A stretch of DNA of 64,000 nucleotides from Calothrix sp. NIES-2098 (lineage in GTDB: Bacteria > Cyanobacteriota > Cyanobacteriia > Cyanobacteriales > Nostocaceae): the NCBI GenBank assembly GCA_002368175.1, contig AP018172.1:1610001-1674000 (forward strand), in the 5' to 3' direction. The notes under the pieces are model-generated. The model saw only the letters and a list, made by a program, of their open reading frames with translations. It made no database searches and was not told the DNA's origin. A program made the translations under genes and the position numbers. Below, piece after piece: positions 8,849 to 19,238 of the stretch. How positions within the stretch are numbered: the stretch's first letter is position 1; each line of letters starts with the position of its first letter.

Positions 8849-8894
8849 GGAGGCGGGGCATAGGGTATGGGGAAGAAAACTCCCCACACTCCTC

Positions 8895-9845
8895 CTATTC
8901 AGCCGCGCTAGAACTCAAACTCCTGCTCTCCCACAAAACCATGTGGGGGGCGGTAGGTACGGGCTGATGCAAGCCAATCAGCTGGGCGAGAGTATTTTTT
9001 AACTGAGTACGGGGTACGATGTCATCAACAAAACCATGCTTGAGCAAATCCTCAGCGGTTTGAAAGTCCTCTGGTAATTTCTCGCGGATGGTTTGTTCGA
9101 TGACTCGTCGGCCAGCAAAACCGATGGTAGCCTTGGGTTCTGCGAGGATGATATCACCCAACATGGCGAAACTAGCTGTGACACCACCAGTAGTTGGATG
9201 AGTTAATACGGGAATATATAAAAGTTTGGCGTCGCGATGGCGTTGTAGCGCTGCGGAGATTTTCGCCATCTGCATTAAAGAGAGCATACCTTCCTGCATT
9301 CTGGCTCCACCAGAAGTACAGATAATAACTACCGGATAACGGCGCTGAGTGGCTTGCTCAATCATGCGGGTGAGTTTTTCACCCACAACTGAACCCATAC
9401 TTCCACCCATGAAGCGGAAATCCATTACCCCTAGAGCCACAGGCAAACCGTTGATTTGACCTAAACCAGTTTTAACAGCATCTATTAAACCAATTTTTTC
9501 CTGCATTTCGCGAAGGCGATCGCTGTAGGGTTTGCGATCGCGAAATTGCAAGGGATCGGTAGGACGCAAATGCTCGTCCATCGGTCTCCAAGTGTCTCGA
9601 TCGATTAATTGACGGATGCGCTCATCGCTATCCACTCGATTATGATGACCGCATTCAATGCAAACCATCTGATTTGCTTTCAGGTCTTTCGTATATGTCA
9701 ATACACCACACTTAGCGCATTTGTGCCATAACCCATCAGCAATTTCCCGTTCTTGGCGTTCGTGGCTGATAGTTCCTGATTTCCGCCGATTTGCAAACCA
9801 ATCCAATAGTGACTTTAAACCGCGTGATTCTTCGTTGTTTGCCAT
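8895..9845 (-). CDS. accD: Acetyl-CoA carboxylase carboxyltransferase subunit beta
   Basis: Beta half of the carboxyltransferase that makes malonyl-CoA, the first committed step of fatty acid synthesis; works with AccA in the cytoplasm. The N-terminal zinc ribbon is present as WHKCAKCG with a second CIECG pair. The crotonase-like core has LPVALGVMDFRFMGGSMGS and the acyl-CoA-binding CTSGGARMQEGMLSLMQM. I choose ATG 9845 (MANNEESRGLKSLL, 316 aa), the family's usual start, over an in-frame ATG at 9887 that adds 14 unlike residues. It lies after the prepilin peptidase gene on the same strand with a 580-base gap, so is probably transcribed from its own promoter. Confidence 0.96.
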   Translation of the reverse strand: MANNEESRGLKSLLDWFANRRKSGTISHERQEREIADGLWHKCAKCGVLTYTKDLKANQMVCIECGHHNRVDSDERIRQLIDRDTWRPMDEHLRPTDPLQFRDRKPYSDRLREMQEKIGLIDAVKTGLGQINGLPVALGVMDFRFMGGSMGSVVGEKLTRMIEQATQRRYPVVIICTSGGARMQEGMLSLMQMAKISAALQRHRDAKLLYIPVLTHPTTGGVTASFAMLGDIILAEPKATIGFAGRRVIEQTIREKLPEDFQTAEDLLKHGFVDDIVPRTQLKNTLAQLIGLHQPVPTAPHMVLWESRSLSSSAAE

Positions 9846-10428
9846 TTTTATTTTATCAAGTAGGTAATGAGGTCGAAAACGGGTCAAGAAGCTACGGGGA
9901 TTACAGGGTAAAAAGTCCTCATACCACAGTCGTGATTTGGTGGCTCTGGGACTGGATACAGACTATTTGGTGGCTCCACTGTCGGAAAGACACGCTTGTT
10001 CATCCCGTTTTGGTTCTTGACTATTGACTGCATTGTCAAATTACGCCTGTAAGCAATTCAGACTTTATTTTGCATCTTTGGTTGCCAGCTTAACGAAAAT
10101 GCTTATGCCAATACAAGTCTTTTGTCCGTTGGATCTTATGAGGGTATCGGCAAAGGTCTTGGCATCTTCATCCTCCAGCAGAATGCCCTTCCCCAACCCC
10201 TTCAGGGGATACTTGCTCCCAAATCAAGAATTTGTATTGTGAGGTTATGAGCAGTTAGCTCGTTAAGAGGGTAATCCTGGTTACAGGAAGATATTACCAA
10301 AATCTGAAGAACCGATGGCGTAATGACAGTTACAGTCATGGGGGGTAGAAATTTCTTATGATGGACTAATGGGTTGTAAAATGGGAATTTTTAAATTGTC
10401 AATTTGAGTTTATTTTTGCCTCCTATAT
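9846..10428. other. Gene-poor stretch upstream of accD
   Basis: About 580 bases without a credible gene. Short open frames on the plus strand (for example 10024-10242) have no ribosome site or recognisable composition. It should hold the accD promoter on the minus strand. I see no clear repeat or RNA gene. Confidence 0.5.
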
Positions 10429-11250
10429 TTAAGTTACTGGAAAAAACAACCGCAAGTAAGCAGATAATATCGCTTCGCCTCCAAATAGAGCGATCGCAGC
10501 CCCAAAAGCTAAAAAAGGGCCAAAAGGTATTTTTTGTCCAAATCTGCGCTTCGATAGTGTAATTGATACAACACCAACTAACGCTCCCACGGCACAAGCC
10601 ATAAAACCAGCTAACAGTAAATACTTCCAACCCAGCCAGGCCCCCATCATGGCGGCTAATTTGGCATCTCCTGCGCCCATTGCTGTTTTACCAAGAGCAA
10701 TTGAACCAAAAAGAGCGATCGCATCAAATAGCCACAAGCCCAGCACAGCACCAACAATCCCCATCATCAAATGTTTGATCGATCCCACATAGCTACCATC
10801 TGGATAAAAACCGATAACTATTTGAAATATTATTCCCAACACCAACCCAGACTGAGTAAGTTGATTGGGTAAAGTCATCGTATCTAAATCAATGAGCGAT
10901 AGGGCCAATAACCAGCTACAAAAAGCCCAATATCCAATTGTTAAAATAGAAACTTTAAATAATAAAAAAACTAGTAAAAATATTACGCCCGTTAACGCTT
11001 CTACCACAGGATAGCGGACAGAAATCTTGCTTTTACAATAACGACACCGACCTTTTAACCATAGCCAACCAAAAACTGGGACATTATCGTGGGCTTTTAG
11101 CTGGTTGAGGCAATGGGGACAACGGGAGGGAGGCCAAAGAACTGACAAACCTGCCGGTAGCCGATAAACCACAACATTAATAAAGCTGCCAATAGATGCA
11201 CCTAAGGCGAAGACAATTGCACTCGCCGGAACGGTCATTAAAATTTCCAT
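10429..11250 (-). CDS. pilD: Prepilin peptidase / N-methyltransferase
   Basis: Type IV prepilin leader peptidase (A24 family), an integral membrane aspartic protease that processes type IV pilins and minor pilins needed for motility and DNA uptake. The N-terminal methylation domain has SFINVVVYRLP and the double CxxC zinc site (RCPHC and GRCRYC). The two catalytic aspartates lie in LIDLDTMTLP and in the GxGD motif GAGDAKLAAMMGAWLG. About eight hydrophobic segments are visible. I place the start at ATG 11250 (MEILMTVPAS); the in-frame extension to 11307 is made of repeat DNA and is unlikely to be protein. Confidence 0.93.
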   Translation of the reverse strand: MEILMTVPASAIVFALGASIGSFINVVVYRLPAGLSVLWPPSRCPHCLNQLKAHDNVPVFGWLWLKGRCRYCKSKISVRYPVVEALTGVIFLLVFLLFKVSILTIGYWAFCSWLLALSLIDLDTMTLPNQLTQSGLVLGIIFQIVIGFYPDGSYVGSIKHLMMGIVGAVLGLWLFDAIALFGSIALGKTAMGAGDAKLAAMMGAWLGWKYLLLAGFMACAVGALVGVVSITLSKRRFGQKIPFGPFLAFGAAIALFGGEAILSAYLRLFFPVT

Positions 11251-11254
11251 ATAG

Positions 11255-11424
11255 TCATGAGTCATTAGTCCTGTGTCATTTGTACTTTGTCCTTTGTGCT
11301 TTGTCATTTGTTATTTGTCATTAGTCTAATGACCAGTAACTAAATATTTAACGCCTAATGACGAATAACTAATGACCGATGACTCATGACTCATGTAAAA
11401 TGTCCAATGACTAATGACTGTTGA
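11255..11424. repeat. Degenerate heptanucleotide tandem repeats (TGACTAA/TGACAAA type)
   Basis: A run of imperfect 7-base units such as TCATTTG, TCATTAG and TAATGAC fills the space between the small hypothetical gene and pilD. This is the short tandemly repeated sequence class typical of heterocystous cyanobacteria. It also supplies a false N-terminal extension to pilD. Confidence 0.6.
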
Positions 11425-11694
11425 CTAATACATATGAGATTCAATTTGGCTCAACGGCACAAAACATTCTTGCGGTAAGAGAACGGGGTGGTTTGTAAAA
11501 ATCACCTTGCCGCGATGCGTATTGCGATTAATGGCTACACCTGTAGCTTGTCCAGTGACTTCTGGATGTGCTTCACAGAGAGTGTAGTAAATTTCACCAG
11601 CAGCCCTAATAACAGCAGGATCAGCCAAGGGAGACTGAGATTGCTGATTTTTGGGAGGCGTATAGTTTTCTTGTCCTTGACGTAAAGCGTACAC
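11425..11694 (-). CDS. Conserved small cyanobacterial protein, function unknown
   Basis: An 89-residue soluble protein with no recognised domain. It has a polar N-terminus (YTPPKNQQSQS), a helix-like AVIRAAGEIYYTLCEAHPEV, and a beta-rich end with GKVIFTNHPVLLPQECFVPL. The composition is that of a real cytoplasmic protein. It sits between leuB and pilD on the same strand but is separated from pilD by repeats. I have no basis for a role. Confidence 0.6.
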   Translation of the reverse strand: MYALRQGQENYTPPKNQQSQSPLADPAVIRAAGEIYYTLCEAHPEVTGQATGVAINRNTHRGKVIFTNHPVLLPQECFVPLSQIESHMY

Positions 11695-11784
11695 TATGGA
11701 GTTACTTGCTTTCTAAATTTGTCTCTAGTTTATATGAAAGTTTCCGTAACGGTTGCCAAAATGCTACGGTGAAAACGGAAGAAA

Positions 11785-12873
11785 TTATTTTGCTTGAATA
11801 GCTTGAATTAGCGATTCCCCCATAGCACGACAACCCAACAGCTTTGTTCCAGGGGAGAGAATATCACCAGTGCGATCGCCTTGTTCTAAAACTTGCAATA
11901 CGGCGTTTTCAATGGCGTCTGCTGCTTGCGGTTGGTCTAAACCGTAGCGTAGCATCATGGCCGCACTTAACACCTGCGCTAAAGGATTAGCTTTATCCTG
12001 TCCAGCGATATCTGGGGCAGAACCGTGAACTGGTTCAAACACACCAGGCCCGTCAGCACCTAAACTAGCAGAGGGGAGCATTCCAATACTACCAGTGAGC
12101 ATGGCAGCCGCATCAGAAAGAATATCGCCAAATAGATTGCCTGTAACGATGGTATCGAATTGCTTGGGAGCGCGTACCAATTGCATCGCCGCATTATCTA
12201 CATAGAGGTGAGATAGTTCGACATCCGGATATTCTTGAGAAAGTTTGGTGATGCGATCGCGCCATAACTGAGATACTTCTAATACGTTCGCCTTATCCAC
12301 CGAGCAAAGTTTCTTGCCGCGTTTCCTTGCTGCTTCAAAAGCTACTCTACCAATGCGATCGATTTCTGATTCGGTGTAAACCATTGTATTCACACCGCGT
12401 TTCTCACCTGTTTCAGTTTCAAAAATCCCTTTGGGTTTACCGAAGTAAATTCCCCCAGTAAGTTCGCGCACCACCATAATATCAACGCCTTCTACAACTT
12501 CCCGTTTCAAAGTTGAGGCGTCAATCAGCTGGGGCAAAATTTTGGCTGGGCGCAAATTAGCAAATAATTTCAACCCTGCACGCAGCCCTAGTAAACCTGC
12601 TTCTGGACGGAGATTAGATGGTAGGGAATCCCACTTATAACCACCGATAGCAGCAAGCAATACAGCATCGCTGTTGCGACAAGTATCTAAGGTTGCACTC
12701 GGTAGAGGTTCTCCAGTGGCGTCAATTGCTGCACCACCAATTAAGGCTTCTTGAAAATCAAACTTCAGATCGAATTTCTTTCCCACGAGATTTAGCACGT
12801 CTACCGCTACGGCCATAATTTCGGGGCCAATGCCATCGCCAGGGAGTAAGGTAATGCGGTAGTTCTGGGTCAT
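11785..12873 (-). CDS. leuB: 3-isopropylmalate dehydrogenase
   Basis: Oxidatively decarboxylates 3-isopropylmalate with NAD in leucine biosynthesis. The 362-residue protein has the N-terminal ITLLPGDGIGPEIM, the substrate-binding LRAGLKLFANLRPAK, VVRELTGGIYFGKPKG, and the metal-binding NLFGDILSDAAAMLTGSIGMLPSASLG stretch with its aspartates. GSAPDIAGQDKANPLAQVLSA is the cofactor-end signature. Length and motifs are standard and intact. It is the first gene of the leuB to accD minus-strand group. Confidence 0.97.
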   Translation of the reverse strand: MTQNYRITLLPGDGIGPEIMAVAVDVLNLVGKKFDLKFDFQEALIGGAAIDATGEPLPSATLDTCRNSDAVLLAAIGGYKWDSLPSNLRPEAGLLGLRAGLKLFANLRPAKILPQLIDASTLKREVVEGVDIMVVRELTGGIYFGKPKGIFETETGEKRGVNTMVYTESEIDRIGRVAFEAARKRGKKLCSVDKANVLEVSQLWRDRITKLSQEYPDVELSHLYVDNAAMQLVRAPKQFDTIVTGNLFGDILSDAAAMLTGSIGMLPSASLGADGPGVFEPVHGSAPDIAGQDKANPLAQVLSAAMMLRYGLDQPQAADAIENAVLQVLEQGDRTGDILSPGTKLLGCRAMGESLIQAIQAK

Positions 12874-13052
12874 AACTAGTTTTTACTGAGTAAATGCTTG
12901 CAGAATAAATATCATACCCAGCAACGTGTACCGATAACCAAACAATTCGCCGTTCAAAGTTAGCGACCTCACCCAGAAATCACAATAATTAAGTATTAAA
13001 AACTGATTAACGAGTATCAAAGACTGGTTAATGGAGTTACGCCTAATGTGAA

Positions 13053-16000
13053 TTACTTACTATCCTCCAGTATTAATGTCGACTCAGCAGTACGCCCAAA
13101 TTCTTCGGGTGCATATTGCAAATGTACTTCTGCACCAGGCCAGAGGAATTTACCGGGAGTAACGGAACGCACTAAGTAATGCAGGCTATAAACTCCTGGT
13201 TCGAGGTGGTCGGCGTAGGCGATAATGCGATCGCGGTAAATATTTTTAAAACCTAATTGCCAACTATCGGCTTTTGCTTGCAATGCGGCTGTTGTCGTTT
13301 GGAAACTTGCATCTACTGCTTCTAATCCTGCTGGTAAAGGATCTGTAATTACTACATGCTCTACAGTGCGATCGCTAATAATTTCTAAACCAATATCAAA
13401 CACTTGTCCAGGTGTTAAAGTCAAGGGTTTATCAAAGGCGTAAAGTCCTAATTTTTGCAGAACTTTATCTTCACCAACTTTCTGTATTTCTCTTGTCACT
13501 CTTAACCCGTTAAATCTTCCTGGTTGATTTCCTTGCAAGCGATAATTATAAGCAACCAGATAATGTAATTTACCTCTACCTGATTTTCGTAATACTAAAT
13601 CGTGACGACCGCGAGGTAATTTATCCATTGGTACGTTTAGTTGCAAGCTAGGATTGCTATAGCCTTCAAAACGATTTTCTCCTAACTTTTTCCCAGCTAA
13701 TTGTACGAAGGTAACAAAATTAGGTGGTCTGGGTTGTAGTTGACTATATTCTACTAAGGCTGTGAGTGCTTGGGCGTTGTTATAACTAGTTTGCCATGTG
13801 CCATCCCTTCGCTGTGCTAGCAGACTTTGAAATAGTTTATCGACTACTTCTAGTTTAGCTTTGTTAGCAATAAATAACTGTAAAGCTTGCGCTTGTGCTG
13901 TTGTTGAGGAACTCATCCATTCCCAACTGTTGGGTAGGCTAATAACTGCGTTGCGACCAGTTTCATAGATACTTTGTTGTAACTGGTTGAACATGGTTTG
14001 AGATTCATCTTGCCATTCGGGAAATTGAGATAAATATCGCGCTAATTTGATTTGATTGACTACATCAAAGTTATTGCGCTGTTGATAAACATCTGCTAAG
14101 AAGCTATTGCGTTTATCGCCCAGTTCTGCCAATGCGATTAAAGCATTTAGTTGTAGTTGATTTTTACAAATTTGCTGTTTGCAAAAATCGTATTGTCCGG
14201 GATTAGCGAGGACTTTTTGCAAGTAACCTTTGAGGCGAGAAAGCATTCCTGAATCAATTAAACCGGGGAAGGCTTGATTTGCTTTAGCTAAGGATTCTGC
14301 TGCGTAGGAAGACACCCAAGGATCGGATTTTTCTTGTTCCGGGTAGGAAGCAAAACCACCATCGGCTACTTGGAGTTTTTGCAGTTGTTCGGTTGCGAGA
14401 TTTGCTTGTTGGTTAATGTTGAATTCGGCAAATGTCTGTCCATATTTTTGTGAGAGAGTTTGCAAATTCGCCGCAATAATTAACTGACTGGCTGCTGGTT
14501 CTGCAAATGGTAATTGGTTATCACCTAAAACTTGTTTGGCTGGTGCTTTAATTTCTGGGACTAGGGTACTCGCCAGTTGAATATCTAAACCTCCTGCATC
14601 TGGGAAGGTATTTTTATCAACATTTACAGGAATTTTGGTTTGTTTTTCGGTAATTCCTGTTTCTACAACTTGTTCGGTAATTTCTAGCGGCTTAACTTCT
14701 AAAGGTACTTCAAAAGCATCGGCTGCATTATTTAACTGGGTGGTAAAGCGAATTTTCCCAACTCCCACAGTATCCGCCACCATTGGGAAGCGATAAGCTT
14801 GGGTAGCAGTTTCGGCTTTGGTTTGCAGAGTGGTAGCGGTGGGGTTGTTCTCCGCAAATTTGACTGTACCGCTAAGTTCGCCGTTAATTGAGAGATTTCC
14901 GCTATTTCCAGTGGTGTTGGTGACTGATAAACCAGCAAAAATACGATCGCCTGGACGGGCAAATTGTGGCAAGATGGCGTTAGTTAGCAGTGGTTTGGTA
15001 GTAATAAATGTGTTCTCGCCATTGCCAAACCGCAGATTTCCATCGGTAGCTACAGCCATTACTCGCCATGTAGTTAAGTCATCGGGGAGTTTAAAGGTTA
15101 TCTGTGCTTTCCCGCTAGCATCAGTCAGGACAGAACCATTGTAGTAAGCTAAAGCTTGAAAATCTGTACGGACGCGGGTATTAGCTGCACCTGAGGAAAA
15201 GCCACCGCCATAACCCCAGCCTTTGGGTTTGGGAATATCTTGCGGTTGAATGACGACATCGGGACGATTATCACTAAAACGAGTGGCGATCGCTTGTTCG
15301 GCGTATACTGTATTTACCAAATCTGGCGGACGATAGCCAGATAGTTGCAATACCGCTTCATTCACCACCATGACTGTAAATTGTCCTTGGGTGGGGATAT
15401 CTTGATTATCTGTGAGTTCTAGTTGTACGGTTTCCTCTACACCAGGTTCGAGGGATGCTTGCAATGGCTTAACTTGCACTTTTAAATATTTATTTTGCAA
15501 GTTGACTTTAAATGGTGCAAAGCCAATTTTTACTAATTTATCTAAATTTCCCGGTTCTACTTCATTCAGTGGTGCGCCTTGTCTGACTAACACAGCTTGT
15601 ATTGCTGCATTTGGTAACATTTCTGGCGTAACTTCAAACTGAATTTGGGGTGCGCCTCCCTTGACTTTTGTAATATGCTGATAGAGAGGTTTGTCTTTAA
15701 TGACTGCAAAATATAATTCGGCTTCTGGGTAGGGAGATTGAATTAATGCAGTTGCAGTTTCGCCAGGTTTAAATTCTTTTTTATCTAGTTTAACTTCTAG
15801 CCTGTCTTCTTCTGGAGAACCCCAAAATACTTGATTGTCTCCTGTTACCCAAATTTGTAAATCTGTGGCGCTTAATTCATCTTTCGTATCGCTAAAATTT
15901 GCCCTAATTCTGTAGGAACCTGATTCTTTTGGGGTTAAAGTTACCGATTGAGGCTTATCAGCAGATGTCACTTCTGCTTGTCCAATTGTCTTATATTCAA

Positions 16001-18770
16001 CTTGATTTTTTGCTGTGCGGCTACCTTCCACCAATTTAGTCACACTACTATATTTTATCTGTTGTAATTCCAGACGCAGCCGTTGACCTGTAATAGGTTT
16101 TCCTGTAGGGTCAGTAACAATAGCTTCGATAGCAAATGCTTTACCAGCGTCAGCCACAAAATTACTTTTTAACCCAATCAGGCGATTAGTTGTTAAGGCT
16201 GTAAAAGTTTGCGAATTTGCCACAGATAAATTAGAAACATCTGCAACTTGCACATCTACCCGATAAGTCATTGGGTATGGTAAATCTTTCGCGACTGTCA
16301 AAGTTTGTTTGCTTTTACCATTCTCATCTAATTTAGAATTAGCTTGCAATACATCGCTAGTTAAAGTTGGACTTTCTTCCGGCCAGAACCATTGTCTACC
16401 AAAGCTAAATTCTTCCCAACCTTTAGGTATAAAATTAGCTTGTTGACGGGTCACAAAATATTTTGCTTCTCCTCCTTGTACGGGTGCGCCAAATAGATAA
16501 TTACTCGCAGCTTTTGCTTCTACTTCCTCACCAATTAAAGCAAATTCTTTATCTAAGTTGAGTTCAACTTTAAAGTTAGGCGGTTTAAATTCAGCTACTC
16601 GCAATTCTCCAGAAATTTCTTGTCCGTTTTTCCCTTTAGCTTCGACTGTATAATAGCCTAAGCGTTGAGTTTTATTTATAGGTAACTCTAGAGAGAATGT
16701 ACCAAATTCATTGGTTGTTTTTGTGCCTAAATTAGTCCTTTGCCCATCAGGATCGACTAGAGTTAATTGGTAAGCAGCATTTTTATCTTGCTGAATTGTG
16801 CCATTTTGTAAGTAATCGGCAAAAGCAGTTAACCAAGCTTTTTCACCTGGTTGATACAACTGCCTATCTGAGAATATCGCACCTCGTGATTCTGGTTTAC
16901 CATCTTGCCAACCAGCATCAATACCATAACCGTAAACACCACTATATTCTTCTGTGCGGGTAAATGCCCAATCTTGATTTTCACGGGCAATTATTAATAG
17001 TTCTGGTGCTTTGATAAAGGTTTGATTTCCAGCCAAACATTTCTGTAAATCTTCGCGTTTAATACTTAAATTACCACTATCATCTGTTTTGCCAGTTGCA
17101 CAAGGTGAAGCTGGCGGATGAGATTTTTCGTTCAATTTTGATTGATAAATTTCGACAGCCGCAGCTTTTACTGGCGAACCATCGCTAAGATGATGCACGC
17201 GAATTAAGCCAGAATCAGGAAACCACTGAGAAAATACGCCTAAATTCGTTAATTGTACTAAGCCATAAGTTGTAGGTTCGCGCCACAGTTCTTTACCATT
17301 TTCTTGATATTTATTAGTCCGTGCTTGCACTCCATAAGCTAGCATTCCTGTTGGGGAAGATAGCTTTTCTTTCAAAGGAACATTTACATCAACTGCTTGA
17401 TTTTTCTTGCCTTTTACGGGAAAATTTTGCCATTCGGCAGGTTGAGGTAAGAAATTATTTGCATTATTATCGTAAACTAAATCTGTGGGTTGAACTACTT
17501 TATAAGCGGCTTTATATTTAGCTTCTGGTAAATTTATTGTATTGATATTTAGCTGTAAGTCTTTACCGGAAGGGAAAATATTTAAATCTGAAGGAACCCA
17601 AATATCGCCAGCTAAATCACCTGTTTCATATTTAACTGTGACAGGCTTATCCAAAGTTTGACCAAATTTATCTTTGAGGTTTCCACCAACAGTAATGTTA
17701 TAAGTAGTGTCTGGTGCTAAGGCATAAGGATTGATACTGACAACTCTATCTTCATCGTTGACTTGGATGAGTCTGGGAATATCTTTTGGTTTCGGCTCAA
17801 TTTTAATATTTTCTATCGCAGAATCGGCAACTAAGATATTATTAAATTCTAATTGCGGACTACCTTTAACAAATCTCCCATAAGTTCCACCTGCATCTGG
17901 CTGTCCATAGAAATTAATTCCTTGAAAAGCTAAAGGTGAATAGGTGGCTAATTTACTGGCAAATTCTTTTTCAGTCGGTAAATTACCATAAGCTGGACGG
18001 ATACCAGGCGCAAAATTCAACCGATAACGAGTGGCGACTTCTAAATTTCCTTGGGGGATAAGCTGATAAATCCAGTTCTTTACTGAAGGGTCAAATTTTT
18101 CTAACGGATCTTCACTTTCTTGGGGCTTATCTTCTTTGACTAATTCAACCTTAAAGCCAATACCTTTATCTTTACCTTCAGGAACTAACTGTAAATGTTC
18201 TGCAACTGAGGACTTATCTAGTTCTACATTTGAGGTAAATTGTAATTTAGGCTGTAAATCAATTGGTTGAATGTCAGCCTTTTCCATCGGGTTAACGCCG
18301 GGTAAATTAGTCAGCTTAATCGGTTGAGTATTAAAAGTCCAAGCTAAATCTTGATCTAAGCGATGATTTTTTAAATCGGCTAAACCAGATTTGAGGGTAA
18401 CTTGAAATCTTGTGGCTTGTGGTAAGGCTTTATCTGCTTGAAAACCCACCATGCGTGGTGTTAAAAAGCGAAATTGTCCGGGTAAAGGTGGTATGAGTTC
18501 AAATTTTTGCAGTAAGTTTTGTTGTTCTGGAGTATCTAGGCTTTCAACGGGAATTAAAGCTTCTTTAAATCGGATGCGAATTTGATTGAGAGGTTTCGCA
18601 TCACCAATAGGGCTAATTTGTTCGATCCAATCTGGTAATTTTGGTGGGGATAGAGGCGCAACTGTTGGTAGTTGTTCTTTACTTGAATTAATTCCGAATA
18701 AGCTGCACCCTGCGATACCTAGCATCAGTGTTAAGCTAAGTAGAAGGTTAATTAAATTTTTAATAAACAT
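13053..18770 (-). CDS. Alpha-2-macroglobulin-family lipoprotein without thioester motif
   Basis: Very large (1905 aa) envelope protein of the bacterial alpha-2-macroglobulin family, thought to trap attacking proteases and protect the wall. The signal peptide ends in a lipobox with C22 (GIAGC). An N-terminal Ig-like region (about 50-400), macroglobulin domains and the central PDDLTTWRVMAVATDGNLRFG signature are followed by the helical alpha/alpha-toroid domain and a C-terminal receptor-like beta domain. Where family members carry CxEQ, this protein reads LPFAEPAASQLI, so the reactive thioester cannot form. It is divergent from the histidine kinase gene and about 2.2 kb from a PBP1C gene; A2M and PBP1C genes are often paired in bacteria. 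Confidence 0.9.
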   Translation of the reverse strand: MFIKNLINLLLSLTLMLGIAGCSLFGINSSKEQLPTVAPLSPPKLPDWIEQISPIGDAKPLNQIRIRFKEALIPVESLDTPEQQNLLQKFELIPPLPGQFRFLTPRMVGFQADKALPQATRFQVTLKSGLADLKNHRLDQDLAWTFNTQPIKLTNLPGVNPMEKADIQPIDLQPKLQFTSNVELDKSSVAEHLQLVPEGKDKGIGFKVELVKEDKPQESEDPLEKFDPSVKNWIYQLIPQGNLEVATRYRLNFAPGIRPAYGNLPTEKEFASKLATYSPLAFQGINFYGQPDAGGTYGRFVKGSPQLEFNNILVADSAIENIKIEPKPKDIPRLIQVNDEDRVVSINPYALAPDTTYNITVGGNLKDKFGQTLDKPVTVKYETGDLAGDIWVPSDLNIFPSGKDLQLNINTINLPEAKYKAAYKVVQPTDLVYDNNANNFLPQPAEWQNFPVKGKKNQAVDVNVPLKEKLSSPTGMLAYGVQARTNKYQENGKELWREPTTYGLVQLTNLGVFSQWFPDSGLIRVHHLSDGSPVKAAAVEIYQSKLNEKSHPPASPCATGKTDDSGNLSIKREDLQKCLAGNQTFIKAPELLIIARENQDWAFTRTEEYSGVYGYGIDAGWQDGKPESRGAIFSDRQLYQPGEKAWLTAFADYLQNGTIQQDKNAAYQLTLVDPDGQRTNLGTKTTNEFGTFSLELPINKTQRLGYYTVEAKGKNGQEISGELRVAEFKPPNFKVELNLDKEFALIGEEVEAKAASNYLFGAPVQGGEAKYFVTRQQANFIPKGWEEFSFGRQWFWPEESPTLTSDVLQANSKLDENGKSKQTLTVAKDLPYPMTYRVDVQVADVSNLSVANSQTFTALTTNRLIGLKSNFVADAGKAFAIEAIVTDPTGKPITGQRLRLELQQIKYSSVTKLVEGSRTAKNQVEYKTIGQAEVTSADKPQSVTLTPKESGSYRIRANFSDTKDELSATDLQIWVTGDNQVFWGSPEEDRLEVKLDKKEFKPGETATALIQSPYPEAELYFAVIKDKPLYQHITKVKGGAPQIQFEVTPEMLPNAAIQAVLVRQGAPLNEVEPGNLDKLVKIGFAPFKVNLQNKYLKVQVKPLQASLEPGVEETVQLELTDNQDIPTQGQFTVMVVNEAVLQLSGYRPPDLVNTVYAEQAIATRFSDNRPDVVIQPQDIPKPKGWGYGGGFSSGAANTRVRTDFQALAYYNGSVLTDASGKAQITFKLPDDLTTWRVMAVATDGNLRFGNGENTFITTKPLLTNAILPQFARPGDRIFAGLSVTNTTGNSGNLSINGELSGTVKFAENNPTATTLQTKAETATQAYRFPMVADTVGVGKIRFTTQLNNAADAFEVPLEVKPLEITEQVVETGITEKQTKIPVNVDKNTFPDAGGLDIQLASTLVPEIKAPAKQVLGDNQLPFAEPAASQLIIAANLQTLSQKYGQTFAEFNINQQANLATEQLQKLQVADGGFASYPEQEKSDPWVSSYAAESLAKANQAFPGLIDSGMLSRLKGYLQKVLANPGQYDFCKQQICKNQLQLNALIALAELGDKRNSFLADVYQQRNNFDVVNQIKLARYLSQFPEWQDESQTMFNQLQQSIYETGRNAVISLPNSWEWMSSSTTAQAQALQLFIANKAKLEVVDKLFQSLLAQRRDGTWQTSYNNAQALTALVEYSQLQPRPPNFVTFVQLAGKKLGENRFEGYSNPSLQLNVPMDKLPRGRHDLVLRKSGRGKLHYLVAYNYRLQGNQPGRFNGLRVTREIQKVGEDKVLQKLGLYAFDKPLTLTPGQVFDIGLEIISDRTVEHVVITDPLPAGLEAVDASFQTTTAALQAKADSWQLGFKNIYRDRIIAYADHLEPGVYSLHYLVRSVTPGKFLWPGAEVHLQYAPEEFGRTAESTLILEDSK

Positions 18771-18782
18771 AAATTTAAAATA

Positions 18783-19238
18783 AAATATCTATCCTCTCTG
18801 CGACTATACGCCTTTGCGTGAGATTATTATATAGATAACCAATCAAAGACGATTGTTCCTAACAATTACTACAATTCTTAACGATAGTAATCGGTTGTAA
18901 GGTGAGAGACTTTTCAAACGAAGCGCATTTGCGAAGCTTCTCGCAGAGAAGGCACAAAGGACATAAATAAGAAGAAAAGTTTTAGATAAATCTGCAATTT
19001 GTATTAAGAAGTATTTAGTTTTGAGATGACATAATTGACATCATTGAAAATAGCTGATAGAAGAATATTGCTATTGCTGAAAAACTCCCAAAGACAAATA
19101 AAAAATCTCACAACTCAAATTTTGTAAATAGCACAAATTGCGTTTTTACAGATTAAGAATCTAGCCATAATTAAGTTTGCTGCGAAAATCTGGGAAAACT
19201 AACTTTAATCCAGAATTGGTTATGGCTAATCTATCGCT
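18783..19238. other. Divergent intergenic region with short repeats
   Basis: About 450 AT-rich bases between the A2M gene and the kinase gene, expected to hold both promoters. Around 18917-18960 there is GAAGCGCATTTGCGAAGC and CGCAGAGAAGGCACAAAGGA, wording that recurs in cyanobacterial intergenic repeats. No gene or RNA is apparent. Confidence 0.45.

Noticed and set aside
10024..10242. Plus-strand open frame of 72 codons in the accD upstream region
   Set aside because: No ribosome site, no recognisable composition or domain, and it would lie alone between two minus-strand genes.
11255..11424. Possible CRISPR array
   Set aside because: The units are 7 bases, degenerate and contiguous without spacers; they are short tandem repeats. 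No Cas genes or spaced direct repeats occur in the window.
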